64,000 bases of DNA from Berghia stephanieae (GCA_034508935.3 CM067444.1:25764787-25828786); one strand, 5' to 3'. Numbered from the stretch's first letter, positions 22,966 through 34,831 are shown. Notes: generated by a model from the letters alone, not told the origin. A program made the numbers and translations.

Positions 22966-24177
22966 TTATTATTTATAAAATGCAGAAACTTTGCAAATAA
23001 ACCGATAGACTAGATATTAATTCGATTCGAAAAGTGGAACACAAAAGGAGAATTTGCGAATACCCGGTCCAGACATAAGTGTTATGGTCTTATTTATAAA
23101 GTGCAGAATCTTTGCAAATAAACGGATAAAATAGAGATTAATTCGATTCGAAAAGTGGAACACAAAAGCAGAATTTGCGAATGCCCGGTCCAGACATAAG
23201 TGTTATGGTCTTATTTATAAAATCTAGAAACTTTGAAAATAAACGGACAAGATAGAGATTCATTCGATTCGAAAAGTGGAACACAAAAGCAGAATTTGCG
23301 AATGCCCGGTCCAGACATAAGCGCTATGGTCTTATTTATAAAGTGCAGAAACTTTGCAAATAAACGGATAAGATAGAGATTCATTCGATTCGAAAAGTGG
23401 AACACAAAAGCAGAATCTGCGAATGCCCGGTCCAGACATAAGCGTTATGGTCTTATTTATAAAGTGCAGAAACTTTGCAAATAAACGGATAGACTAGATG
23501 TTATTTCGATTCGAAAAGTGGAACACAAAAGGAAAATTTGCGAATACCCAGTCCAGACATAAGCGTCATAGTCCTATTTATAAAGTACAGAATCTTTGCA
23601 AATAGACGGATAAAATAGAGATTAATTCGATTCGAAAAGTGGACCACAAAAGCAGAATTTGCGAATGCCCGGTCCAGACATAAGCGCTATGGTCTTATTT
23701 ATAAAGTGCAGAAACTTTGCAAATAAACGGAAAAAACAGATTAATTCTAATCGAACAGTGGAACACAAAGGCAGAATTTGCGAACAACCGGTCCAGACAT
23801 AAGCGTTATGGTCTTATTTATAAAATCTAGAAACTTTGCAAATAAACGGATAGACTAGATATTAATTCGATTCGAAAAGTGGAACACAAAAGCAGAATTT
23901 GCGAATGCCCGGTCCAGACATAAGCGCTATGGTCTTATTTATAAAGTGCAGAAACTTTGCAAATAAACTGAAAAAATAGAGATTAATTCTAATCGAACAG
24001 TGGAACACAAAGGCAGAATTTGCGAACAACCGGTCCAGACATAAGCGTTATGGTCTTATTTATAAAGTGCAGAAAATTTGCAAATAAACGGATAAGATAG
24101 AGATTAATTCGATTCGAATAGTGGAACACAAAAGCAGAATTTGTGAATACCCGCATAAGCGTCATGGTCTTGTTTAA
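22966..24177. repeat. Ten-unit minisatellite, about 120-bp period
   Basis: Units start at ttatttataaagtgcagaaa and contain attcgattcgaaaagtggaa and cggtccagacataagcg. I count ten full units plus a decaying eleventh. Units 1 and 5 (actagat variant), 2 and 6 (gaatctttgc variant), and 7 and 9 (attctaatcgaacagtgg variant) resemble each other most, which suggests multi-unit duplication steps. Frames of 60-70 codons across it are repeat read-through. Confidence 0.92.
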
Positions 24178-24872
24178 ATGAAACAATGCCATTTAAAAAA
24201 ATATATGGTCAATGAGTAATTAAGCTAAATATGCGGAGTTCAAATAGATAACTTGATCTGTGAATTTTTTTTATAATTAGCTGTTTTTATTCTCCATCAT
24301 TTAGGTTATGTGATTAAGTTTATAATTGAAATACAAACTTTATCTCACTTATCAATGTTTTGCAATAAAGGAGAGTGTGAGTGAACCTGAGCAAAGGAAA
24401 TTATTTGAGAGAGTGATATTTATCATGCTTTTCAGTTTGTAGTTGAATTCTAGAATGGATTCTTTATAGTTCTCATTGATTGTATGTCAGTATGTCAGTC
24501 TTTAGGACACCGATTACCCTAATGCGGCCACAATTTACAATGTGACGGCCACAAGCCCGTTAAACGCAGAGTGGGGTATTGTTGTTTGCAAGTAATGCTA
24601 TGGTTTTAATAGGATATCTGTCTCCTATTAAAATACATTCCTGTGTTGGATTTTGGATTAAATTCATGTCTTCTTCGGATTTTGGGATATTTAATTTTCA
24701 TGGATTGTGATTGTGATTTTCAAGACTATTAATGTAAGTAAATGCCCAAATAGATATTTTTATTCATTTATTCTTTCTTTATTTTTTTTAGTTTTGTTTT
24801 GTTTTGAAGCATTTATTATAAGAAATATTGTACATATGCACTTATACACCAAAGACTATATCCTTTCAAACT
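24178..24872. other. AT-rich stretch without recognised features
   Basis: No domain, RNA or repeat seen on either strand. Confidence 0.5.
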
Positions 24873-25039
<167 letters not shown>

Positions 25040-25575
25040 GTGCATTGAGTGAAATCCCAATCATGGTTGCCCAAATAAAACTGGCGCTAGAATCCCGACT
25101 ACCTGTCTAAACGAATGTTGTTTGTACGATACATACTAACTACACGTTCAATATCGGGGGCAGAAAATATACGTTCGGTTTTATGAAATTAAAACAGTAG
25201 TCCCACATTGTTCTTTGATGTTATTTGTGGTTGCATTTGCTTTGAAACTTACACATTATATTGTGTTACATTGTTTACAAAATATTTCTGGTACTCGTAT
25301 GCATGTGTAGTCAACGGACCACCGGTCAATCGTGTTCTTTTTTTATTATTAATTTTGGCTTGACATCTTACATATGTGAATTTGACAGGTTGTTATGGAT
25401 GGTAATTATAACATTAAGTGATTTTTAAACATTTTTACGGCGTTTTAAATGTCTTTCTTGCATTCATTGTCGAGCACCTCCACTTTTCTGTTACTATTTT
25501 AACGATCAGCTGATTTTCTCTTGCCTCCCCTTTAATTTCGCGGACTTTTTTCAGAACGAGGCGTGGGAGTGGCTA

Positions 25576-25630
25576 ATACTTCCGGATGGCAATGTTGTGA
25601 ACTCCTTGGCCAAGCGCATTCTATTCTATC
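25576..25630 (-). mobile_element. TATA-target MITE, end fragment
   Basis: Only the last 55 bp or so (acttccggatggcaatgttg to the CTATC end) remain, immediately left of a full copy and sharing its TATA. Confidence 0.85.
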
Positions 25631-25634
25631 TATA

Positions 25635-25818
25635 GATAGTATGCAGATGACGTCACTCAGGCCTTTGTTATTGTTTTTGCCATCCGCGTTTGTGAGTTGT
25701 TCTCACTAAACTGTATTAACCAGACTATAAAAGTTCATAGTTACACAGAGTTTGTGTGTTGGTCGGTTATACTTCCGGATGGCAATGTTGTGAACTCCTT
25801 GGCCAAGCGCATTCTATC
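25635..25818 (-). mobile_element. TATA-target MITE, complete
   Basis: 184 bp with TATA at 25,631-25,634 and 25,819-25,822. Belongs to the tatgcagatgacgtcactc subfamily also found at 21,730, 61,249 and 62,273. Confidence 0.92.
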
Positions 25819-25948
25819 TATACCTAAATCTCGAGCTGCCTAAATGAGTCAATAGAATGTATAGTAAAATAAAGGGAGTATGTAGAAATGACTCTTATAA
25901 AAGATACAAAACAAAGTAAACGACGTTTCTTTTTTATTTTATTTTTTA

Positions 25949-26339
25949 TTGAGTTTTTATATAGCGCAACATCCACTTAACGTGCTCAAAACGCTTTACA
26001 AGGGGTCCCTGGCCAACAGCACCACGTAACATGTTGAACGAAATATGACGCCTGTTACTGTTAGGCGATATTATAAATTTTTTTTCTGACATAGACAACG
26101 CTGTTAACGACCAGGTACTCATTTTACACCTGAGTACATGACGCCTGTTAGGCGATATTACGATTTTTTCCGACAGAGACAATGTTGTTATGGCCAGGTA
26201 CTCATTTTACACCTGAGTACGGTGAGAGAATGTGAGTAAAGAGCCTTTTCCAAGGACTCAACTATGCGTCGAGCAAGGCTCGAACCCAGGACCTTCCGAT
26301 CCGAAAGCGAGTGTCATACCACAAGACCACATAGCCGCA
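25949..26339 (-). repeat. SINE-1 with internal duplication
   Basis: Complete copy whose middle part, from tgacgcctgttaggcgatat to acacctgagtac, is present twice (about 26,042-26,136 and 26,137-26,222). The two inner copies are visibly diverged, so the duplication is not recent. Confidence 0.88.
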
Positions 26340-26689
26340 TAAAGCCTTTAGCCTTCTTCGGGTAACCAAAAAAAAAGAAATATGTTACTCACACACTCGC
26401 ACACACACATTTTTACCGTCAATGTTTTAAATATATTATTATCTAATGCCAATGTAATATAACATATTTCCTTTTCTTGTTTACCTGAAGAATGCTCCTT
26501 CTCAATATATCTTTTTCTCCAAAAAAGAGCACCTTTTTTTACCAAGCCCAAGACTACCTACCTCATTGGATGCTAGGTAGACGACAAGTTTAGCTATTTC
26601 CTCTGGCGAGGCAAAACGACCCAGCTTTTGTCTGGCCATGAATTGCTTGATCATCTAGAGTATGGACATAAAAAAAAAAACCAATGTGA
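26340..26689. other. Stretch without recognised features
   Basis: AT-rich; a 67-codon minus-strand frame at 26,348-26,551 has no recognisable motif. Confidence 0.45.
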
Positions 26690-26905
26690 AATTAAATGTA
26701 AGCTTCAATTTAATTACGAAAACAGATAAAATGGACGTTTCGGGATTACCCTTTATCAACAAAACAGGATGAATGAAACACTACAGATGAATAAGATAAT
26801 GTGGTAGTGGCGTTGTTAACAATCTCATTCATCAATAATGTTTCATTCATCATGTTTTGAAACCCGAAACGTCCATTTTGTCTGTTTTCGTAATTAAATT
26901 GAAAC
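26690..26905. repeat. Inverted pair of GAAACG-motif retroelement tails
   Basis: Left arm (26,690-26,790, minus) and right arm (26,830-26,905, plus) both carry cccgaaacgtccattttgtc-like sequence, then ctgttttcgtaattaaattg. The left arm keeps the gttgataaagggtaatcc hairpin; the right arm has a shortened form. Related to 12,540-12,660. Confidence 0.6.
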
Positions 26906-26914
26906 TTGGGTTAG

Positions 26915-26985
26915 TCTTCCATTGGAATAGACCCTAGAGACAAATTTCCCCTAAGTGATGAATAAAGGAAATTTTATTTTTTTAA
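26915..26985 (+). repeat. SINE-8 tail
   Basis: The piece agaccctagagacaaatttc followed by a gatgaataaaggaaatttta tail, as at 7268-7345. From 26,990 to 27,475 I see only a short CAT tract (near 27,050) and no gene. Confidence 0.6.
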
Positions 26986-27476
26986 ATTCATTTCCTCTTC
27001 TTCATCTTCTATAATACCACCGACCACTACCTACACCATCAACGCCACCACCATCATCATCATCATCATAAACAACGTTTCGATTAAACACGACTGTCAG
27101 TGTGTAACCGAGACCATTCGAAGGTGGTACAAAATACACATAGTCGTAGGGAGATCGTGTCAGAACCATTATTTAGGCAAGGTATATAACTCCATAATTG
27201 AAAAATAACAATAAGTAATAGACTTAAAGTGACTGGGTGGCCTCCCCTGTCAAAAGGCATTATTGACAGTCTAATTCTTCAGACACATCTTCTCTTCTTC
27301 TCTACTATGATTTCACTATGAGTTCAATGTCTTATTGAGAGAATGCATTATCTACCAAATTCAGTCCCTTGGATGGTGGACAAAGAATAATTACAAAAAC
27401 CTTTCCACATGGGACTGTTATGGCAACATTGTGGCTTGTTTTGTTTTTTGTTTTTTGTTTGTTTGTTTTTTCATAA

Positions 27477-27756
27477 TTGAGCTTTATATAGCGCAATATC
27501 CACTAAATGTGCTCAAAGCGGTCAACAGCAACATGTAACATGTAGGACGGGACATGACGCCAGTTAGGCGATATTACAATTTTTCGGACAAAGACAACGC
27601 TGTTAACGGCTAGGTACTCATTTTACACCTGAGTACGGTGAGAGAATGTGAGTAAAGAGCCTTTTCCAAGGACTCAACTATGCGCCGAGCACGAGCCTCG
27701 AACCCAGGACCTTCCGATCCGAAAGAGTGTCATACCACTAGACCACAAAGCCGCTT
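27477..27756 (-). repeat. SINE-1
   Basis: Nearly complete. A short loss near 27,518 removes the end of the aaagcgctttac block, and the head ends at ccacaaagccgc. Confidence 0.9.
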
Positions 27757-27927
27757 TAATGAAATGTGTGATATTGTGAGTTTTGTTCACTCGTAGAAAC
27801 TATCCAGCCACCCAAAATAATGTTTACACAACTTTATATTGGTGCTATGAGTTAAGGTAAATACTCACAACATCCGATAGCCGGATATAACGTAACAAAC
27901 ACGAAAAAGTACTCTTTACCTTTAAAA

Positions 27928-28150
27928 AAACTTGAGCTTTTTTATATAGCGCAATATCCACTAAATGTTTATAGTCGGATTGATTCAATTCAGTGAGAAC
28001 TAATCATTAAAATGGCTATCTAAAAACAATAACAAAGAGCCGAGGTATGTCAATATTAATTCTCACTAAACTGTATTATTTAGACTATAAACGTTCAGTT
28101 AATCTTTCGGATGGTAATGTTGTGAGTTTCTTAGCTTAGCAAGCTCACGC
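27928..28150. repeat. SINE-1 end fragment and decayed MITE pieces
   Basis: 27,930-27,968 is the last 40 bp of a minus-strand SINE-1. Directly after it come two degraded, oppositely oriented pieces of the TATA-target MITE (for example ctaaactgtattatttagac and ttagcttagc). Confidence 0.65.
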
Positions 28151-28185
<35 letters not shown>

Positions 28186-28207
28186 ATGTGTGTGTGTGTG
28201 TGTGTGT
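28150..28207. repeat. (TA)n-(TG)n microsatellite
   Basis: Short TA then TG run beside a foldback element. Confidence 0.95.
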
Positions 28208-28243
28208 TGGTAAGGATCAATGTGTTTTCTTTCATCCATTCAA

Positions 28244-28482
28244 TATAGGGAATGAGATTAGCGGAAGAGTAGCGTCCCTTGATTGGACGTCACCTTACAG
28301 AGAGAACGTCAATTTGGTTTTGAAGTGTCTCAAGCCGCTTTCACCGGAAGCGAGGACGAGAGACACATGCGCACAACCAACATGACGTTCTCTCTCTAAT
28401 AACTTTTCCGCCAGTGACGTCACAGACTATGGGTGACGTCCAATCAAGGGACGCTACTCTTCCGCTAATCTCATTCCCTATA
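28244..28482. mobile_element. Foldback MITE with 51-bp perfect terminal inverted repeats
   Basis: Arms 28,244-28,294 and 28,432-28,482 are exact complements starting tatagggaatgagattagcg. A second, shorter inverted repeat (agagagaacgtca against tgacgttctctct) lies inside. Ends in TATA, so TA or TATA targeting is likely. Single copy in this window; no transposase. Confidence 0.88.
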
Positions 28483-28593
28483 AGGCAGATCAATTTACCT
28501 CCTCAGGGTCTGGGTAGTCAGACATTCTTTGTCTTAAGGATGGGGTGTCGACGGTACCTGGAGGGGTGGAAAGAGGTTGGTGTGTTGGGGAGG

Positions 28594-29375
<782 letters not shown>

Positions 29376-29388
29376 TGAATGGACTTGG

Positions 29389-29904
29389 TTTGTTTTGTTT
29401 TTAAGGGTTTTACGGCGCTTGCAACACATTAAGGTCATATCAGCGCCAGTAAAAAGGAAGAAAATGGGATAGTAAAAAGTTCTGGAACTACAATTAGAGC
29501 ACCCAAGAAAAAGTAAGGCAAAGGGGATTTGTTTCAAATAGGAAACAGTAGATTCCAAGAGCCCACTATCAAAGTACTTAGTTTGAGATCACCTAAACGT
29601 CTCATTCAGACACAAGCACATGTCCCAACAAAGAGGGATACACTCAAATGTTTACAAAGCATAAATAATATGTAAACAAAACAATAAAGAGCATAACAGA
29701 CAGATGATTTACAAGGGAAAAATATAATCTCCCAAAACTCGAACTATACATTTGACTGTTTCCCTCCCAGCCAGGTCCTGGACAAAACCAAGTAATCCCA
29801 TCCCGAGACAAAGACAGAAAACAAGTTGGAAAACAGACATAGGGGGATAGAAGACGCAACGAGTACGTCCCTGCCCATTATGGGAAGTCGGGAACCCCAC
29901 CCAG
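29389..29904 (-). mobile_element. SINE-6 retroposon, complete, with 13-bp target duplication
   Basis: On the minus strand it begins tgggtggggttccc and ends gcgccgtaaaacccttaaaa followed by an A/C-rich tail. The target-site duplication is tgaatggacttgg (29,376-29,388) against tgaatggagttgg (29,905-29,917). The head is not visibly tRNA-like, so a SINE of other origin or a LINE-derived tail with a fixed start are both possible. It was mobilised in trans, judging by the tail and duplication. Confidence 0.85.
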
Positions 29905-29974
29905 TGAATGGAGTTGGATGGATAGGACAGCAGATCTGATGGACACAATGAACGGCTTCAATCAACATCTCATT

Positions 29975-30190
29975 CACTTTAACTTGCACAATGCTTGCTT
30001 TGGTTTCGTGGTAGACAGTTCGTCTGACGCCCGAGTTGCCAGGGTTCGAATCTATATTTGTGGCGATGCAGAGTCATTGTAAAAGTCTCATTTACAGTCT
30101 CACTTGTGTTAATTGGAGTACGTTACTGAATTGTAACAACGTTGTTCTGTTCGTGTCCATATAAATGTACTACCAGCTGCACGTTGAGCT
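29975..30190 (+). repeat. tRNA-derived SINE (SINE-7)
   Basis: Box A in ggtttcgtggtagacagttc and B box agggttcgaatct, followed by about 130 bp ending tgtccatataaatgtactac. One copy in the window. Confidence 0.65.
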
Positions 30191-31085
30191 CATTGTGGGT
30201 TTTATGATACATCAAGCTCGTGTAAAATTACATTTACATTTGACCGAAAAATGATACATAACGATAGAAGTCTACAAATCATATTGCAGGTTTATTTCAG
30301 TTCCAAAAGCCATCACAAACATTCATCCACTGTATCACATAAGTCTTTGGTCACCAAATAAAAGCATGAAGTTTGCTATGTGTACAGTGCAACATAAAAG
30401 GATAGAAACAGTTTTACTGATAAAACCCTCAAATGATAACAAACCAATATGTTGTTGCTGGTAAGTTGCTTAATTGCATTTGTTAAAAAGCATAAACTGT
30501 GAAGCAAAAGTGTTGAAAATCGTTTGAATAAAGTTTAATGCAAAAAAAAATAATTCTTAAGCACTTTATGCCGTTCTAAGCTGTCGTTGCTGCATTTTTT
30601 TTCATTATTAATTATTATTATTCTGATTAAGGATGAGGGGATAAAGAAAGAATGAAATTAAATGCACAGAGGTGTCATTTCTTGACAGTCGCCTCTAAAG
30701 ATTGCAACTCTTAAAATTATCATAAAAAGAATAGTGAAATTTTACATTAGGTATCTAGAAAATGCTGAACATAAAGCTACATTGGCCAATTAAGTTAGGG
30801 TTAGTAGAAAGACTTTTTATTCTGCCATATCTGATTCTTTCAGATAGTTCTACATAGCTGCCAACTTTTCAAAAATAAAATAAGGAACGCTCATTTGGCC
30901 CGGGATGAGGGACGATGTGTGCCGAAGCCCCCCCCCCCCCCCCCCTTCATCGAATCGCAACATATAAAAGTCAGCCTTTTTAATTACTATTACTAACACT
31001 AACAGGTTTGAGATGACAGAGGCTAGTCCAAATGTTGCTCAATTATCGGGTTTAGTACCAGCACATTTGAATCGTTAAAATGACA
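30191..31085. other. AT-rich stretch without recognised features
   Basis: Contains a poly-C run (30,930-30,946); otherwise nothing supported on either strand. Confidence 0.5.
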
Positions 31086-31098
31086 CTTTCCACAATGA

Positions 31099-31614
31099 TT
31101 GTTGTTTTGTTTTTAAGGTTTTACGGCGCTTGCAACACATTTAGGTTATATCAGCGCCAGTAAAAAGGAAGAAAATTGGATAGTAAAAAGTTCTAGAATT
31201 ACAGTTGAAGCATCCAAGAGAAAGTAAGACATAGGGGAACTGGGAACAAATAGGGATCAGATGTAGATTCCAAGAGCGTATCACCAATGTACTTAGTTTG
31301 AGATCACCTATAAGTCTTATCCGGACACAAGAACAAAATCCAACAAAGAGGAACACACTCAAATGCTTACATTATACATTAAAAAATAACAAATATAGTA
31401 ATAATACATAACAGAGAGATGATTTACAAGGAAAAAAATATCATCTCCCAAAACAATAAATATGCATTTGACTGCTTCCCTCCCAGCTAGGACTCCGGCG
31501 AGGGCCAGGAAAAAAACAAGTAATCTCATTCCAAGACAAAGACTGAAAGCATGTTGGAAAACAGATATAAGGGGATAGAAGACACAGTGTGTACCTCCCT
31601 GCCCGCTATGGGAG
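31099..31614 (-). mobile_element. SINE-6 retroposon with 13-bp target duplication
   Basis: Same element as at 29,389, slightly shortened at its 5' end (lacks the ggtggggttccc start). Perfect duplication ctttccacaatga at 31,086-31,098 and 31,615-31,627. The open frame across it (31,141-31,362) is shared with the 63,170 copy because the sequence is shared; it has no start context or known domain. Confidence 0.88.
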
Positions 31615-31627
31615 CTTTCCACAATGA

Positions 31628-32815
31628 GATCAAAATTCAGAACGGACAATATAAAGAAAGAATTCAACTGCCTCAACTTTGATAAGGACCAATACACAAG
31701 AAGCACAATTGTAAAATAAATGAAATAACTTAAGATGGTTAGAAATGCATAACTACCAACCTGGTACATCACTTGAGAGGGCGTTTTGGGGTAAAAATTA
31801 GGTGAGTTCAGATAAAAAGTAGACGATTGCATATATGTTTTCTTTCATGCAACATAATGGTCTGTAAGTAGTATACTATAATAGTAGTTATAGTAAAATG
31901 CACCTCTAAATATTAGAGAATTCCTACTTCTTTACTTTGACAAGATAAACACACCTAAAAATGGAGTATACTTATTTTTCTTGAACCTAAGCCGTTACAA
32001 AAGCTTGCTTGAAAAAAAAAAAATTAAAATCAGATGAAGATGTTTTTAAAGGGATTAAATTTATATATTTCATAAATTAATAAAGGGAAATAATCATTGT
32101 CATCTTTAATCAATATAAGCAATTGATTTTCTTATTGAATACCTTCCAATCAAAAAGGTGGATTTAATTTTATTCTTAATTAAAATAATATTTGTAACAA
32201 ATAGTGAAAGTATCAATACTGTCTTAGAATATTCAAAGTATATCGAGGCTAACATCCATATCCTATGCAAATCTCCAATACATTATGAAAGGTTTGAGTA
32301 AAATACAGGCGTCATATAAACGAATGGAACTTTTTTAATTGTTGAAAATCATTTATGATAGAGGCATAATTCAAATTAAAGAGCTACACAAATGGAGATT
32401 ATGCTCTCACTGGACACCAATAATAATGATAATAATAATAACAACAATAGTAGTAGTAGTAATAGTAATAATAATGGATCAATAATAATAATTCATTAGG
32501 CTCACATGGCTTTTTTACCACAAATTAGTCAAAAATTACAAAATACGGATTTTGAACTAAAAATAAGCACTTACTGACTCAGGAAGTCAAATACGGAACA
32601 AATCCGTTTTTAACAGAACGGTTGACAGCTATGGTTCTACAAAGCATTTGTCTCTCAAGCTGAGCAAATGAATGTTCATATAATATAAAAAAGGATATTG
32701 CAATGATGAACAGATTGTACTATATAAAGATAAAACGTTTTTGTAAACCCCCAAAATATGTCAATAACACTATACAATACAATGAATGTAATACAAATCA
32801 AATTCATGATTGTCA
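31628..32815. other. AT-rich downstream flank of the recombinase-like locus
   Basis: No feature except a short AAT/AGT tract at 32,408-32,475. I saw no clear AATAAA on the minus strand within about 100 bases of the stop codon. Confidence 0.45.
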
Positions 32816-33823
32816 TTACACCGATTGAAACGCTCTTTCCCTTCTATATTTATTTCTTTCATTAAAAATCTTTGTCTTCACCAAACTAATTAGTGTACCT
32901 TCAGGGATTCCTTTTTGTGAAAATACCCTGTGGTGTTTTAAGAACAGAATAATTTCAGACTTTCTAGGTAATGATCCCCTTGAACCATGTGCTGAAACAT
33001 CTTCGACAAAGTTTTTAAAATATGACTTGACTCTATCTGTATCCTCATCTGACCATGACATGTATCTCCGATTTTTGCTTGAATTCCTCTTGGGTTCAGT
33101 TTGTTTTGAAGAACACATAAGCTGATTTGGCACTCCTGCTTCACCATCAAATATTTCTTCTTGATTTGCAGCTGTTACTATGGATGTTCCAAAATTTGCA
33201 TTTGAGTCTCTATTCACTACAAAGTCATTTGTTTCAATGTTACAATTTCCTTCCCCAGTGACCGATGCTGAGTTATCAATTTGACCCAAAAAATGACCAA
33301 CTTCTGTTATTTCTCGTATTGCAAGTGGACACTGATAAATGTTTTGATTGATTGATTCACTGTGTCCCATATGTCGATAGAAGACATCTCTCTCGTGTTG
33401 TGGGACATCAAGTAAGGCAAATAATGTCGAAGCTCGGTGCCTGAATTTATCAGCTATTAACAACTGGGGTTTCTCTAAATCCTTTACTAAGGAAGTGACA
33501 TATTTGATGGCAATGTAACCACTTACATGATCTTTGGATATTCCTGTATTTGGAAAAAGAAATGGGTTGTCTGAAATATCAACAGCTTTACGCTCCTGTG
33601 CAAGTTTCCTTAAAGGCTGAATTGTGTCATTGGGTATCAACACAGGGACCAACATCTTGCTTCCCTTTCCAGACTGATAGGCCAGCTTATACTTCTCAAG
33701 TAACGCTTTTTCCAGAGGATCAGTGACATGTTGTACAAGCTGGGGATCAACCCATACACCTGAATCTGCATCATTCCAGTCTTTTAACAACATCCTTGCG
33801 GGTTCTCCCGCCTCTCCTCGCAT
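32816..33823 (-). CDS. Tyrosine-recombinase-like catalytic region with Myb/SANT-like C-terminus
   Basis: 335 residues counted from a methionine that is probably not a true start. Residues about 5-170 look like the tyrosine recombinase core: EPARMLLKDW after the arginine block, KFRHRAS (R128), HMGHSES (H151, H154) and NIYQCP with Y163 as the likely nucleophile. The His usual at the start of HxxR is Asp here (D125), as I recall from related uncharacterised proteins. Residues 175-250 are low in motif and probably a linker. Residues 254-335, beginning YMSWSDEDTDRVKSYF, resemble a Myb/SANT-like DNA-binding domain. Recombinases of this class cut and rejoin DNA through the tyrosine; whether this one is active is unknown. 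The reading frame changes once near 33.81 kb relative to the upstream part; a base-call error, a real mutation or an unusual short intron could explain it. Confidence 0.7.
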   Translation of the reverse strand: MRGEAGEPARMLLKDWNDADSGVWVDPQLVQHVTDPLEKALLEKYKLAYQSGKGSKMLVPVLIPNDTIQPLRKLAQERKAVDISDNPFLFPNTGISKDHVSGYIAIKYVTSLVKDLEKPQLLIADKFRHRASTLFALLDVPQHERDVFYRHMGHSESINQNIYQCPLAIREITEVGHFLGQIDNSASVTGEGNCNIETNDFVVNRDSNANFGTSIVTAANQEEIFDGEAGVPNQLMCSSKQTEPKRNSSKNRRYMSWSDEDTDRVKSYFKNFVEDVSAHGSRGSLPRKSEIILFLKHHRVFSQKGIPEGTLISLVKTKIFNERNKYRRERAFQSV

Positions 33824-34831
33824 TAAACATTGTAAGCCTAGCTACGATGACATTGCGAAGCCTAACAAACATATGTGAATCAAATAATTGATAATCATCC
33901 TCACAAATACGGACCATCTCTTCAGTAATAAATTGCCGTAGCTTCTTTATATCATTCTCTAATGGCATCTCTTTGGGTTTTCTCAAATTTGTTCTCTTTG
34001 CTTCACATTGAACTCTGGCTGTAAAAAAAATACTATCCCAATTATAATCCAGGACAGCTTTGAACAAATCTATCTCTGCGGATTCTTCCATTTTGTTTTG
34101 CATTATATATTCCCCTTTTAAGAAATTAATTAACTTTTTCAATATAAATCCAATTGAAAGCTTCAAGCCTGCTTTCAATGTCCCATCCTCTTTCAAAGTC
34201 ATTTCAGAAATGGTTTGCGATATTTCATTAAAGTTACAACGCTTCACCACGTCCTCTCCAGAGAAAGAAGGTTGATTTGTTCTCTTCCTAGTTTTTAAAA
34301 TCAAATTTCCTAAGATGCGTAAATCACTCATTATAACTTTTCTCTCCTTCTTTGAACTTTTACTCCACAATTTTGTTCCTAACAATACTATAGCTTTGTC
34401 TGATCGACACAAATTTCCCACTTCATCATTCCGAAATTTGTCAAGAATATTCTCCTTTATTTCTTTACTTGCATTGGGAGCCACGGGATAAAATTTTACA
34501 ACCCCAGTACACAGAGCATGCTCAGTACTACATTTCTTTTTGTGTTCATAAACCCTTCGTCCAGAGTAAAACCCCTTACAGCCAGCACACATAACAACCT
34601 CATGTGACCCTTGTGCTCTCTCACGCATAACTATTGAATTGTTTCTAGTGTTTGAATAAAAAATGCCCTTTTTCTTGAGATTCTCCATTGTTCTATCCCT
34701 TTCCTTTACAGGCTGTTTCATGGCCTCTGTAACTTCTGTCTCATCTTTGTGTTTCCTCATCAAATGCCTTGAGAGTTTTGTTTGCAACTGTCCACAGTAT
34801 GGACAGGGTCTCCTTGGCTTTTTGTATTTCT
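33771..34831 (-). CDS. Zinc-finger and tyrosine-recombinase-like protein, N-terminal part (exon)
   Basis: I do not recognise a named gene. The frame gives about 350 residues from the splice acceptor at 34,831. It opens with a C2H2 finger (CPYCGQLQTKLSRHLMRKH: Cys, Cys, His, His) and, about 70 residues on, a C2HC-type motif (MCAGCKGFYSGRRVYEHKKKC begins it with two Cys, then His and Cys). A long lysine-rich helical region follows, ending at FNARRGG, which suits the first catalytic arginine block of tyrosine recombinases. From there the next part continues in another frame (32,816-33,823), overlapping by 53 bp. The family, as I know it, is widespread as uncharacterised proteins in fish and invertebrates and looks Crypton-like. 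The methionine at 34,857-34,859 lies upstream of the acceptor and is probably intronic. Either a host gene or a DNA-element remnant. Confidence 0.7.

Noticed and set aside
22966-24177. CRISPR-like regular array
   Set aside because: The 120-bp units are contiguous with no distinct spacers, and the genome is clearly animal.
31359-31832. 157-codon frame
   Set aside because: Mostly SINE-6 read on its sense strand, with a hydrophobic composition produced by T-rich sequence; not kept open in the other copies.
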